Shown here: positions 33,009 through 41,254 of the stretch, piece after piece
Position numbering within the stretch: the stretch's first letter is position 1
Layout of the letters: each line of letters begins with the position of its first letter
NCBI RefSeq assembly: GCF_042647465.1
Contig: NZ_JBHRVN010000004.1
Strand: one strand, 5' to 3'
DNA: 64,000 nt
Source of the DNA: Wagnerdoeblera intermedia
GTDB lineage: Bacteria > Pseudomonadota > Alphaproteobacteria > Rhodobacterales > Rhodobacteraceae
The notes under the pieces: model-generated
The model's input: only the letters and a program-made list of their open reading frames with translations
Database searches by the model: none
Told to the model about the DNA's origin: nothing
Program-made: the position numbers and the translations under genes

Positions 33009-34091
33009 ATGCTTTACGAACTGACGCGGTTTTCCGAAGGGGGCGACCTCTTTAACCTCTTCCGCTATATCACCTTCCGCGCGGGCGCGGCGTTCTTCAC
33101 GGCGCTGATCTTCGGCTTCATCTTTGGCCGACCCCTGATCAACTTCCTGCGCCGCAAGCAGAAAAAGGGCCAGCCGATCCGCGATGACGGCCCGGCAAGC
33201 CATTTCTCCAAAGCCGGCACCCCCACCATGGGCGGGCTTTTGATCCTCTCGGCCGGTATTGTCTCCACCCTGCTCTGGGCAAGGCTCGACAATCCCTATG
33301 TCTGGATCGTTCTCGGCGTCACCCTGGCCTTTGGCCTGATCGGCTTTGCCGATGACTATGCCAAGGTGACCAAAATGAACACCAAAGGCGTCTCGGGTAA
33401 AATCCGGATGGGCCTCGGCCTTCTGGTTGCCGCCATCGCGGGCTATGCCGCCGCGGTGAACCACCCCCCGGCCCTGACCGGGCAGCTGGCGGTTCCGGTC
33501 CTGAAAGACACGCTGATCAACCTCAGCATCCTCTTTGTACCCTTTGCCATGATTGTTATTGTGGGGGCGGCCAATGCGGTCAACCTCACCGACGGCCTCG
33601 ACGGTCTCGCCATCATGCCGGTCATGATTGCGGCCGGCACCTTCGGCATCATGTCCTATGTGGTGGGCAACTCCAACCTGACGAGCTATCTTGGAGTTCA
33701 CTTCGTGCCCGGCACCGGTGAGCTGGTGATCTTCTGCTCGGCGCTGATCGGCGGCGGCCTTGGCTTTTTGTGGTACAACGCCCCTCCGGCTGCGGTCTTC
33801 ATGGGCGACACCGGCTCGCTGGCTCTCGGCGGCGCATTGGGGGCGATTGCCGTCTGCATCAAACATGAGATTGTGCTCGCCATCGTCGGCGGCCTCTTTG
33901 TGGTTGAGGCACTCTCGGTCATCATCCAGGTCGCCTATTTCAAACGCACCGGCCGCCGCGTCTTCCTGATGGCCCCGATCCACCACCACTTTGAGAAGAA
34001 AGGCTGGGGCGAGGCACAGATCGTGATCCGCTTCTGGATCATCGCCCTCATCCTCGCGCTCATCGGCCTCGCAACCCTCAAAGTCCGCTGA
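33009..34091 (+). CDS. mraY: phospho-MurNAc-pentapeptide transferase MraY
   Basis: A 360-residue, ten-helix enzyme that makes lipid I. Conserved acidic motifs are visible: FADDYAKV near residue 115, NLTDGLDGLA near residue 193 and FMGDTGSLALGG near residue 265. The cytoplasmic His loop MAPIHHHFEKKGW follows near residue 320. The start at 33009 has GGAAGG 7 nt upstream; a longer in-frame extension lies inside murF and is not used. It is the last dcw gene here: a strong terminator follows and murD is not next to it. Confidence 0.96.
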   Translation: MLYELTRFSEGGDLFNLFRYITFRAGAAFFTALIFGFIFGRPLINFLRRKQKKGQPIRDDGPASHFSKAGTPTMGGLLILSAGIVSTLLWARLDNPYVWIVLGVTLAFGLIGFADDYAKVTKMNTKGVSGKIRMGLGLLVAAIAGYAAAVNHPPALTGQLAVPVLKDTLINLSILFVPFAMIVIVGAANAVNLTDGLDGLAIMPVMIAAGTFGIMSYVVGNSNLTSYLGVHFVPGTGELVIFCSALIGGGLGFLWYNAPPAAVFMGDTGSLALGGALGAIAVCIKHEIVLAIVGGLFVVEALSVIIQVAYFKRTGRRVFLMAPIHHHFEKKGWGEAQIVIRFWIIALILALIGLATLKVR

Positions 34092-34102
34092 ACCTCCGAC
34101 AA

Positions 34103-34135
34103 AAAAGCGCGCGCCCTCACCCGGCGCGCGCTTTT
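34103..34135 (+). terminator. Rho-independent terminator ending the division cluster after mraY
   Basis: A 13-bp stem (AAAAGCGCGCGCC with GGCGCGCGCTTTT) and a 7-nt loop lie 11 bp after the mraY stop, followed by CTTTGG. It is symmetrical enough to work in both directions and also faces the convergent gluQ gene. Confidence 0.92.
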
Positions 34136-34214
34136 CTTTGGCTTTTCTTAAATACTCATCTTCTTCTTCGCAGGGGCGCATCCCCGGCCTCAAACCCGGC
34201 CTCACCCCCCCGCC

Positions 34215-35054
34215 TCAAAGCCCCAGCATCCGCCGGATGTCCTGCGGGCCCGCCCCTTCGGCGCGGTATTTCGACAGCGCCCGCGCATCGTCGCGCTTGG
34301 CCAGGCGACGGCCCGCAGCGTCGCGGATTAGCGCGTGATGATGATAGACCGGCCTCGGCAGATCCAGCAGATCCTGCAGCAAAACATGGATGCGGGTCGC
34401 TTCAAAGAGATCTGCCCCCCGCGTCACATGAGTGATGCCCTGGGCCGCGTCATCGAGCACCACGGACAGATGATAAGAGGTTCCGAAATCTTTGCGCGCC
34501 AGAACGATATCACCGATGCTCTGCGGATAGTCCTCCGCCTCGGTGCGGATCTCTCCCGCCAGACCCGGCGCCGTTTCCGTAAATCTGGTCTCACGCGCCG
34601 CAGCGGCGATATTAAGACGCAGATGCTGATCCTGCGGGCGCGGGCCCTCCGGGCGGCAGCGACAGCGGCCGGGATAGACCGGCCCGTCCGGCCCCTCAGC
34701 CAGGGACACGCCTTCCTGCGGTGCCCCAAGCGCCTGCTCTATGTCACGCCGGCTGCAGCGGCAGGGATAGAGCAGGCCGCGTGACCAGAGATCATCAAGC
34801 GCAGCCACATAGAGCGCCCGCCGATCAGACTGGCAAAGGGGCGCCTCATCCCAGGTCAGCCCCAGCCAGGTGAGATCCTCAATCAGCTGCGCCCGCCACA
34901 GGGGCTTTGAGCGCTGCGGATCAATATCCTCGATCCGCAGCAGAAAGCGTCCCCCGGCCGCGCGGGCCATGTCATGGGCGGTGATGGCCGCGAAGGCATG
35001 GCCCAGATGCAAAGGCCCCGTCGGCGAGGGCGCAAAGCGGGTGACGACAGCCAC
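34215..35054 (-). CDS. gluQ: glutamyl-Q tRNA(Asp) synthetase
   Basis: A 279-residue GluRS paralogue that lacks the anticodon-binding domain and attaches glutamate to queuosine in tRNA-Asp. The HIGH-type motif is FAPSPTGPLHLGHAFAAI and the KMSKS equivalent is RRLAKRDDA. Four cysteines in CRCSR and CRC (residues about 98-130) form the zinc site typical of GluQ-RS. It starts 6 bp downstream of the trmFO stop on the same strand. Confidence 0.95.
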   Translation of the reverse strand: MAVVTRFAPSPTGPLHLGHAFAAITAHDMARAAGGRFLLRIEDIDPQRSKPLWRAQLIEDLTWLGLTWDEAPLCQSDRRALYVAALDDLWSRGLLYPCRCSRRDIEQALGAPQEGVSLAEGPDGPVYPGRCRCRPEGPRPQDQHLRLNIAAAARETRFTETAPGLAGEIRTEAEDYPQSIGDIVLARKDFGTSYHLSVVLDDAAQGITHVTRGADLFEATRIHVLLQDLLDLPRPVYHHHALIRDAAGRRLAKRDDARALSKYRAEGAGPQDIRRMLGL

Positions 35055-35060
35055 CGCGCC

Positions 35061-36410
35061 TCACCCCTGGCTGTTCAGCCAGGAGGCAAAGCTCTCCTTC
35101 GCCCGGGTGGTATAGGCCAGATAGCGGTCCTTGCGGCCGCGACGGCCGCCCTTCGCGTCTATCGGCGGGAACAGCCCGAAGTTGACGTTCATCGGCTGGA
35201 AGGTTTTGGCATCGGCATCGCCGGTGATATGCGCCAGAAGCGCCCCGGTCGCAGTGTCCCGCGGCGGCGGTGCGATGTCGCGGCCAAGGATTTCCGCCGC
35301 CGCCATACGGCCCGCCAGCAGGCCCATGGCGGTGCTTTCCACATAGCCCTCAACCCCGGTGATCTGACCGGCGAAGCGGATATTCGGGCGCGATTTCAGG
35401 CGCATCTGATGGTCAAGCAGCGTGGGACTGTTGATGAATGTATTGCGGTGAATGCCGCCCAGACGCGCGAAAGAGGCATTCTCAAGGCCCGGGATCATCC
35501 GGAAAACCTCGGTCTGCGCGCCATATTTCATCTTCGTCTGGAAGCCGACGATGTTATAAAGCGTGCCAAGCGCGTTATCGCGGCGCAGCTGCACCACGGC
35601 ATAGGGTTTAACATCCGGCTGATGCGGATTGGTCAGCCCCACAGGCTTCATCGGCCCAAAGCGCAAAGTCTCACGCCCGCGCTCAGCCATGACCTCCACC
35701 GGCAGGCAGCCGTCGAAATACCCGGCGGTCTCACCCTCATGGAACTCTGCCTTCTCGGCGGCCAGCATGGCGTCGATGAAGGCTTCATACTGCTCCCGCG
35801 TCATCGGGCAGTTGATATAGGCGGTGCGCTCTTCTTCAGTCTCGCCCTTGTCGTAGCGCGACTGACGCCAGGCCTTCGACATATCGATGCTCTCGGCATA
35901 GACGATGGGCGCGATGGCATCGAAGAAAGCAAGGGCATCGGCCCCCGTTGCGGCCTGAATGCTTTTGCCCAGCGAATCCGAGGTCAGCGGCCCGGTGGCG
36001 ATGATCCAGTCGCCCTCCGTGGGAAGCTCGGTCACTTCCTCCTCCGAGACGGTGACCAGCGGATGGGCGCGCAGACGCTCAGTGATATATTCCGCAAAGG
36101 GATCGCGATCGACCGCGAGGGCTCCGCCTGCGGGCAGGCGGTGACGCTCTGCCGATTCCAGCACCAGCCCGTTGGCGGCGCGCATTTCCCAATGCAGCAG
36201 CCCCACGGCATTGCGCTCTGAATCATCCGAGCGGAAGGAGTTGGAGCAGACCATCTCAGCAAACGAGCCGGTACGGTGTGCAAAGGTGGCGACTTTGGGG
36301 CGCATCTCATGCAGCACCACCGGCACACCAAGCGATGCGGCCTGCCAGGCCGCTTCCGAGCCGGCCATGCCGGCGCCTACGATATGAAGAACGCGTGTCA
36401 TAGGGGGCAT
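35061..36410 (-). CDS. trmFO: methylenetetrahydrofolate--tRNA-(uracil-5-)-methyltransferase TrmFO
   Basis: A 449-residue flavoprotein that makes m5U54 in tRNA using methylene-THF and FADH2, instead of the SAM-dependent TrmA. The FAD motif is IVGAGMAGSEAAWQ at the N-terminus. Other signatures are EMVCSNSFRSDD, GLTNPHQPDVKPYAVVQLRRDN (residues about 270-291), the RPNIRFAGQITGVEGYVES stretch and MNVNFGLFPP near the C-terminus. A GGGGG run precedes Met1; Met4 is an alternative start. It is followed by gluQ, so two tRNA-modification genes form a unit. Confidence 0.95.
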   Translation of the reverse strand: MPPMTRVLHIVGAGMAGSEAAWQAASLGVPVVLHEMRPKVATFAHRTGSFAEMVCSNSFRSDDSERNAVGLLHWEMRAANGLVLESAERHRLPAGGALAVDRDPFAEYITERLRAHPLVTVSEEEVTELPTEGDWIIATGPLTSDSLGKSIQAATGADALAFFDAIAPIVYAESIDMSKAWRQSRYDKGETEEERTAYINCPMTREQYEAFIDAMLAAEKAEFHEGETAGYFDGCLPVEVMAERGRETLRFGPMKPVGLTNPHQPDVKPYAVVQLRRDNALGTLYNIVGFQTKMKYGAQTEVFRMIPGLENASFARLGGIHRNTFINSPTLLDHQMRLKSRPNIRFAGQITGVEGYVESTAMGLLAGRMAAAEILGRDIAPPPRDTATGALLAHITGDADAKTFQPMNVNFGLFPPIDAKGGRRGRKDRYLAYTTRAKESFASWLNSQG

Positions 36411-36441
36411 GTAGCCCCCGCAGATGCTTTAGGGAAGGGGG

Positions 36442-36744
36442 TCAGCGTGCGCAGAACGCCTCAGCCATCTCGCCAAAGGCGCGGTAGCGGGCCCAGAATT
36501 CATTGTCGCCGTTCGATTTCGACATACGCACCTGTTGCGCGGCATCCGGATCACGGAAGAATTTAGCGGCCCGGCGCTGCTCAGAGCGCGAGAGGGTGCG
36601 GTCGGCGGCCTGCTGGATGCAGTTGCACAAAGCGCGGTCACCCCGGGCGCGCGGCGAGTCCGCACAGGCATTCCCGATCGGGCCTGCAAAAGCCGCGAGG
36701 GGCGTGGCGAGTAAAAATGTGCCGGCAATCAGAAACTTACGCAT
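36442..36744 (-). CDS. small secreted protein of unknown function
   Basis: A 100-residue protein with a clear signal peptide (RKFLIAGTFLLATPLAAFAG) predicted to be cleaved after AFA. The mature part has four cysteines (NAC, LCNC, AFC) that could form two disulfides, and a conserved-looking RTLSRSEQRRAAKFFRDPDAAQ segment. No function is recognisable. It lies upstream of trmFO on the same strand and is divergent from the isovaleryl-CoA dehydrogenase gene. Similar small periplasmic proteins are common in Rhodobacteraceae. Confidence 0.75.
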   Translation of the reverse strand: MRKFLIAGTFLLATPLAAFAGPIGNACADSPRARGDRALCNCIQQAADRTLSRSEQRRAAKFFRDPDAAQQVRMSKSNGDNEFWARYRAFGEMAEAFCAR

Positions 36745-36945
36745 ATCTGCCTCATGGGTTCACGGGAGCCCTGCCGGCTCTCTCGCGGCGCATCCTGCCG
36801 CAGAATCGGTTAACTTTCAATCAAAGGCTCGTGTTTACGGGGAACTCCGCCGTGACGTCGCATCCCTCCGCGCCCGGGCAGCAGGCACCAGTGAGAGAGG
36901 CGGAAGGCAGCGAATCCTTGACCGGCTGAGCTTTCGCGGTGTTGA

Positions 36946-36963
36946 ATTGAACGTGCGTTCAAT
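36946..36963. promoter_or_regulatory. palindromic operator candidate upstream of the isovaleryl-CoA dehydrogenase gene
   Basis: ATTGAACG-TG-CGTTCAAT has two perfect 8-bp arms. It ends 17 bp before the start codon, just ahead of the AGGAG ribosome site. TGAACG/CGTTCA palindromes are typical of TetR-family operators, so it probably controls the leucine-degradation operon. No TetR gene is in the window. Confidence 0.65.
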
Positions 36964-36980
36964 AACGGGGAGGAGCCCGG

Positions 36981-38144
36981 ATGTTTACCGCTGCCATGAG
37001 CTTTGCGCTGGATGAAGACACCCATGCCATCCGTGACGTCACTCACCGCTGGGCGCAGGAGCGTCTGAAGCCCCTCGCCGCAGAGATTGACCGCAGCAAT
37101 CATTTCCCGACCCATTTGTGGCGTGAGATGGGCGATCTGGGCCTTCTGGGTCTCACCGTGCCGGAGGAATATGGCGGCGCGGGGCTTGGCTATCTGGCCC
37201 ATGCCATTGTGACCGAGGAGATTGCGCGGGCCTCTGCTTCGGTCTCGCTCTCCTACGGGGCGCATTCCAATCTGTGCGTCAATCAGATCAAGCTCAACGG
37301 CTCGGAAGAGCAGAAGCGCAGATACCTCCCGAAGCTTCTCTCGGGCGAGCATGTCGGCGCGCTGGCCATGTCTGAGCCGAATGCGGGCTCCGACGTGGTG
37401 TCGATGAAGCTCAGGGCGGAAAAGCGCAACGGTTACTATGTGCTGAACGGCAATAAATACTGGATCACCAACGGCCCCGATGCTGATACCCTGGTGGTCT
37501 ATGCCAAGACCGACCCGGAGGCGGGATCAAAGGGCATGACGGCTTTTATCGTCGAAAGGTCCATGACCGGATTTTCGACCAGCCCGCATTTCGACAAGCT
37601 GGGCATGCGCGGATCGAACACCGCCGAGCTGATCTTTGAGAATGTCGAAGTGCCCTTTGAGAATGTCCTCGGCGCTGAGGGCAAGGGCGTTCGGGTCCTG
37701 ATGTCGGGCCTAGATTATGAGCGCGTGGTGCTTTCGGGCATCGGCACCGGGATTATGGCGGCCTGCCTCGATGAGGTGATGCCCTATGTCGCAGAGCGTC
37801 AGCAGTTCGGCCAGCCGATCGGGAACTTCCAGCTGATGCAGGGCAAGATCGCCGATATGTATGTCGGGCTGAACACCGCCCGCGCCTATCTTTATGAGGT
37901 GGCCCGCGCCTGTGACCGGGGCGAGGTCACCCGCCAGGATGCGGCGGGCTGCGTGCTTTACTGCTCAGAGCAGGCGATGGTTCAGGCGCATCAGGCGGTC
38001 CAGGCACTGGGCGGCGCGGGCTTTTTGAATGACAGCGTGGTCAGCCGGCTTTTCCGCGATGCCAAGCTGATGGAGATCGGCGCAGGCACCAGTGAAATCC
38101 GCCGCATGCTGATTGGTCGTGAACTTATGGCCGCAATGACCTGA
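36981..38144 (+). CDS. ivd: isovaleryl-CoA dehydrogenase
   Basis: A 387-residue acyl-CoA dehydrogenase for the third step of leucine breakdown (isovaleryl-CoA to 3-methylcrotonyl-CoA). The FAD/substrate signatures ALAMSEPNAGSDVVS and KYWITNGPDADTLVVYAKT are present. The catalytic base position identifies the subgroup: Glu247 in LDYERVVLSG, as in isovaleryl-CoA dehydrogenases. The usual C-terminal Glu of other family members is Gly here (IGAGTSEIRRM). AGGAG lies 6 nt before the ATG. The downstream carboxylase genes support the assignment. Confidence 0.95.
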   Translation: MFTAAMSFALDEDTHAIRDVTHRWAQERLKPLAAEIDRSNHFPTHLWREMGDLGLLGLTVPEEYGGAGLGYLAHAIVTEEIARASASVSLSYGAHSNLCVNQIKLNGSEEQKRRYLPKLLSGEHVGALAMSEPNAGSDVVSMKLRAEKRNGYYVLNGNKYWITNGPDADTLVVYAKTDPEAGSKGMTAFIVERSMTGFSTSPHFDKLGMRGSNTAELIFENVEVPFENVLGAEGKGVRVLMSGLDYERVVLSGIGTGIMAACLDEVMPYVAERQQFGQPIGNFQLMQGKIADMYVGLNTARAYLYEVARACDRGEVTRQDAAGCVLYCSEQAMVQAHQAVQALGGAGFLNDSVVSRLFRDAKLMEIGAGTSEIRRMLIGRELMAAMT

Positions 38145-38174
38145 GACACTTGTAACGATGAAAGATGGTATCCG

Positions 38175-38669
38175 ATGAGACTCTCCGCTTTGCTGATCCC
38201 GCTGGTTCTGAGCACCCCGGCTCTGGCGCAGAGCTTTAACAGCGCCCCCACCATGGAGTGTCTGAACGCCGCTGAGCCTGAGGGCAGCCGCGAGGCCGGG
38301 CTGTGCATCGGCCGGTCAGCCAGCGCCTGTTTTGAAACCGAAGGCGGTGGCACGACGGTCGGCATGGCGGATTGTCTGGCAGCAGAAGTGAAGCTCTGGG
38401 ACGATCTGCTGAACGCCGCCTGGACCGAGGCCGTCGCCGTCGCAAAGGCGATGGATAAGGACAACAAAGAGTCCTCGCCCAATGCCCCCGAAAGTGAAAA
38501 ATCCCTGCGTGAGGCGCAGCGGGCCTGGATCAGTTATCGCGATGCCACCTGCCGTTTTGAGGCCGAGCGCTACTTCGGGGGCTCGGTGGCCACGCTGAGC
38601 GCCTCGCATTGCGTGATGGATCTGACCGCGCTGCAGGCGATCCGCCTGCGCAGCATGGACCGGATGTAA
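38175..38669 (+). CDS. DUF1311 (LprI-like) secreted protein
   Basis: A 164-residue protein with a signal peptide (RLSALLIPLVLSTPALAQ) and six cysteines in the mature part (MEC, GLC, SAC, ADC, ATC, SHC). The C-terminal half with LREAQRAWISYRDATCRFEAERYFGGS is the DUF1311/LprI N-terminal domain signature, found in a mycobacterial lysozyme inhibitor and many periplasmic proteins. Its role is unknown. It sits oddly between two leucine-catabolic genes, 30 bp after ivd and 9 bp before mccB, so it is probably co-transcribed with them. Confidence 0.87.
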   Translation: MRLSALLIPLVLSTPALAQSFNSAPTMECLNAAEPEGSREAGLCIGRSASACFETEGGGTTVGMADCLAAEVKLWDDLLNAAWTEAVAVAKAMDKDNKESSPNAPESEKSLREAQRAWISYRDATCRFEAERYFGGSVATLSASHCVMDLTALQAIRLRSMDRM

Positions 38670-38678
38670 GGAGCCGCA

Positions 38679-40284
38679 ATGAAACTCACCTCCCGCGTTC
38701 TGACCGGCTCAGAGAGCTTTCGGGCCAATCGTGCGGCGCATCTTGCGCTGCTGGAACAGGTGGCGGCGGCGGCCGCCGCCGCGCGGGCGGGGGGCGGTGA
38801 GACAGCACGCGCCCGCCATATCGCGCGCGGCAAACTCCCCCCCGCGTGAGCGGGTGGCGGGGCTTCTGGATCCCGGATCGCCCTTCCTTGAGATCGGGGC
38901 CACGGCGGCGCATGGCATGTATGACGGCGCCGCCCCCGGCGCGGGCCTCATCTGCGGTATCGGGAGGGTGGAGGGGCGCGAGGTCATGGTGGTCTGCAAT
39001 GACGCAACCGTGAAGGGCGGCACCTATTATCCGATGACGGTGAAAAAGCATCTTCGCGCACAGGAAATCGCCGCCGAAAACCATCTGCCCTGCGTCTGCC
39101 TGGTCGACAGCGGCGGCGCGAACCTGCCGCAGCAGGATGAGGTTTTCCCCGACCGCGACCACTTTGGCCGCATCTTTTACAATCAGGCCCGGATGTCGGC
39201 GGCAGGGATCGCGCAGATCGCCGTGGTGATGGGCAGCTGCACTGCAGGCGGCGCCTATGTGCCCGCGATGTCGGATGTGACCATCATCGTCAAAGAGCAG
39301 GGCACCATTTTTCTGGCCGGACCGCCCTTGGTGAAAGCCGCCACCGGCGAGGTGGTCTCAGCCGAAGATCTGGGCGGCGGCGATGTGCATACGCGGCTCT
39401 CGGGCGTGGCGGATTATCTGGCCGAAGATGACGCCCATGCCCTTGCCCTGGCGCGGCGGGCCGTCAGCAACCTGAATCGCGTTAAGCCTTCAGGCGTTGA
39501 GTGGCAGTCGCCTGAGGATCCCGCCTATGATCCCGAAGAAATCCTCGGACTTGTGCCCGCCGATCTGCGCACGCCATACGATATTCGCGAAGTGATCGCG
39601 CGGCTGGTCGACGGCTCGCGCTTTGATGAGTTTAAGGCGCGTTTCGGCGAGACGCTGGTGACCGGCTTTGCCCATGTCCGGGGCTGTCCGGTGGGGATTG
39701 TGGCCAATAACGGTGTGCTCTTTTCCGACTCCGCCGTCAAAGGCGCGCATTTCGTTGAACTTTGCAGCCAGCGCAATATCCCGCTGGTGTTTCTGCAAAA
39801 TATCACCGGCTTTATGGTGGGCCGGAAATATGAGACCGAAGGCATCGCGCGGCATGGCGCGAAACTGGTGACGGCGGTGGCCACCACCAATGTGCCAAAG
39901 GTGACCATGCTGGTGGGCGGCTCTTTCGGGGCCGGGAATTACGGCATGTCCGGGCGCGCCTATCAGCCGCGCTTCCTCTGGACCTGGCCCAACAGCCGCA
40001 TCTCGGTCATGGGCGGAGAGCAGGCGGCAGGGGTTCTTGCCACCGTGCGCCGCGAGGGGATTGAACGCGCAGGCGGCTCCTGGAGCGCCGAAGAAGAGGC
40101 TGCCTTCAAAGCCCCGACGCTGGCGCAGTTCGAAGAACAAAGCCATCCGCTCTATGCCTCGGCGCGGCTTTGGGATGACGGGATTATTGACCCGCGCCGC
40201 TCACGCGATGTGCTGGCGCTGTCGCTGTCCGCCGCGCTGAATGCGCCGATTGAGCCCACACGCTTCGGCATTTTCAGGATGTGA
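38679..40284 (+). pseudogene. mccB: methylcrotonyl-CoA carboxylase carboxyl-transferase subunit, frameshifted
   Basis: The biotin-independent carboxyl-transferase subunit that carboxylates 3-methylcrotonyl-CoA. The true start is ATG 38679 with AAGGAG just upstream (MKLTSRVLTGSESFRANRAA). That frame runs into TGA at 38847-38849 after 56 codons. The rest (PRERVAGLLDPGSPFLEIG, then VCNDATVKGGTYYPMTVKKH, CLVDSGGANLPQQDEVFPDRDHFGRIFYNQ in residue order, and GGSFGAGNYGMSGRAYQPRF) continues to 40284 in the next frame. The switch is at a run of seven C (38837-38843); six C would restore GKLPPRERVAG. All downstream family motifs are intact, so this is a sequencing error, a recent mutation or a slippage site. 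The ATG at 38731 in the downstream frame has no ribosome site and gives an unnatural N-terminus. Confidence 0.88.
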
Positions 40285-40287
40285 GCC

Positions 40288-41253
40288 ATGGCGATTGAGA
40301 CGCGGTTTACGAAGGCTTTCGGTTTGCGCCATCCGGTCGCGCTTGCCCCCATGGCGGGGGTGGCAGGCGGGGAGCTGGCCGGGGCAGTGGCGCGCGCCGG
40401 GGGGCTGGGGCTTCTGGGGGGCGGTTATGGCGATGCGGACTGGATCCATGCGCAGTGGCCCCTGGCGGGCGGGGCAGAGATCGGGATCGGCTTCATTACC
40501 TGGAAGCTGACCGGGGGACTGCTCGCTGAAGCGCTTGAGCGCCGCCCCAAAGCGGTGATGCTCTCATTTGGGGACCTGCAGCCCTTCGCGGCGCAGATCC
40601 GTGCGGCAGGCGTCCCGCTGATCGCTCAGGTGCAGGAGCTTGCCGGGGCGAAGGCGGCGGTGGAGGCCGGCGCCGATGTCATTGTGGCCCAAGGCTCTGA
40701 GGCGGGGGGGCATGGGGCGACGCGCGCCACCATGACCCTGGTGCCGGAGGTGGCGGATTATCTTGCCGCAAAGGCGCCCGACCGGATTTTGCTGGCAGCG
40801 GGCGGCATTGCAGACGGGCGCGGGCTGGCGGCGGCGCTGATGCTCGGGGCCGAGGGTGTGCTGATCGGCAGCCGCTTCTGGGCCGCTCGGGAAGCGCTGG
40901 TGCCGGAGGGGTTTCATAAGGCTGCCCTGGCAGCCACGGGCGATCAGACCCTGCGCGGCTCGGTGCCGGATGCGGCGCGGATGCTGCACTGGCCCGCGCC
41001 CTATACGATCCGCACGCTGCGCAGCGCGTTCACGGACCAGTGGCAGAGCAACCCGGACGCCCTGCGTGATCCGGCGCAGGAGCCCCTGCGGCAGGCCTGG
41101 GCAGAGGCACAGGCCAGGGGCGATGCCCAAATCGGCACGCCGGTGGCGGGGGAGGCGGTCGGGCTGATCGGCGGGATTGCTCCGGCGGCTGAGATATTGG
41201 ACGGCATCACCACAGAGGCGCTCTCCTGCCTCAATGCGCAGAGAAGGGGCTGA
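40288..41253 (+). CDS. nitronate monooxygenase/2-nitropropane dioxygenase-like flavoprotein
   Basis: A 321-residue FMN TIM-barrel protein. The N-terminal HPVALAPMAGVAGGELAGAVARAGG and the phosphate-binding VIVAQGSEAGGHGATR and LLAAGGIADGRGLAAALMLGAEGV are family signatures; the His in GGHG is the usual catalytic position. Members oxidise nitroalkanes, or act as FabK-like enoyl reductases, so the substrate is open. It lies between the two carboxylase subunit genes, 3 bp after mccB and 1 bp before mccA, so it is part of the operon. Confidence 0.88.
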   Translation: MAIETRFTKAFGLRHPVALAPMAGVAGGELAGAVARAGGLGLLGGGYGDADWIHAQWPLAGGAEIGIGFITWKLTGGLLAEALERRPKAVMLSFGDLQPFAAQIRAAGVPLIAQVQELAGAKAAVEAGADVIVAQGSEAGGHGATRATMTLVPEVADYLAAKAPDRILLAAGGIADGRGLAAALMLGAEGVLIGSRFWAAREALVPEGFHKAALAATGDQTLRGSVPDAARMLHWPAPYTIRTLRSAFTDQWQSNPDALRDPAQEPLRQAWAEAQARGDAQIGTPVAGEAVGLIGGIAPAAEILDGITTEALSCLNAQRRG

Positions 41254-41254
41254 G

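Noticed and set aside
38731..38844. Start of mccB at the ATG in the downstream frame
   Set aside because: The resulting N-terminus is Arg-rich and unlike carboxyl-transferases, there is no ribosome site, and the other frame gives the expected N-terminus from 38679.
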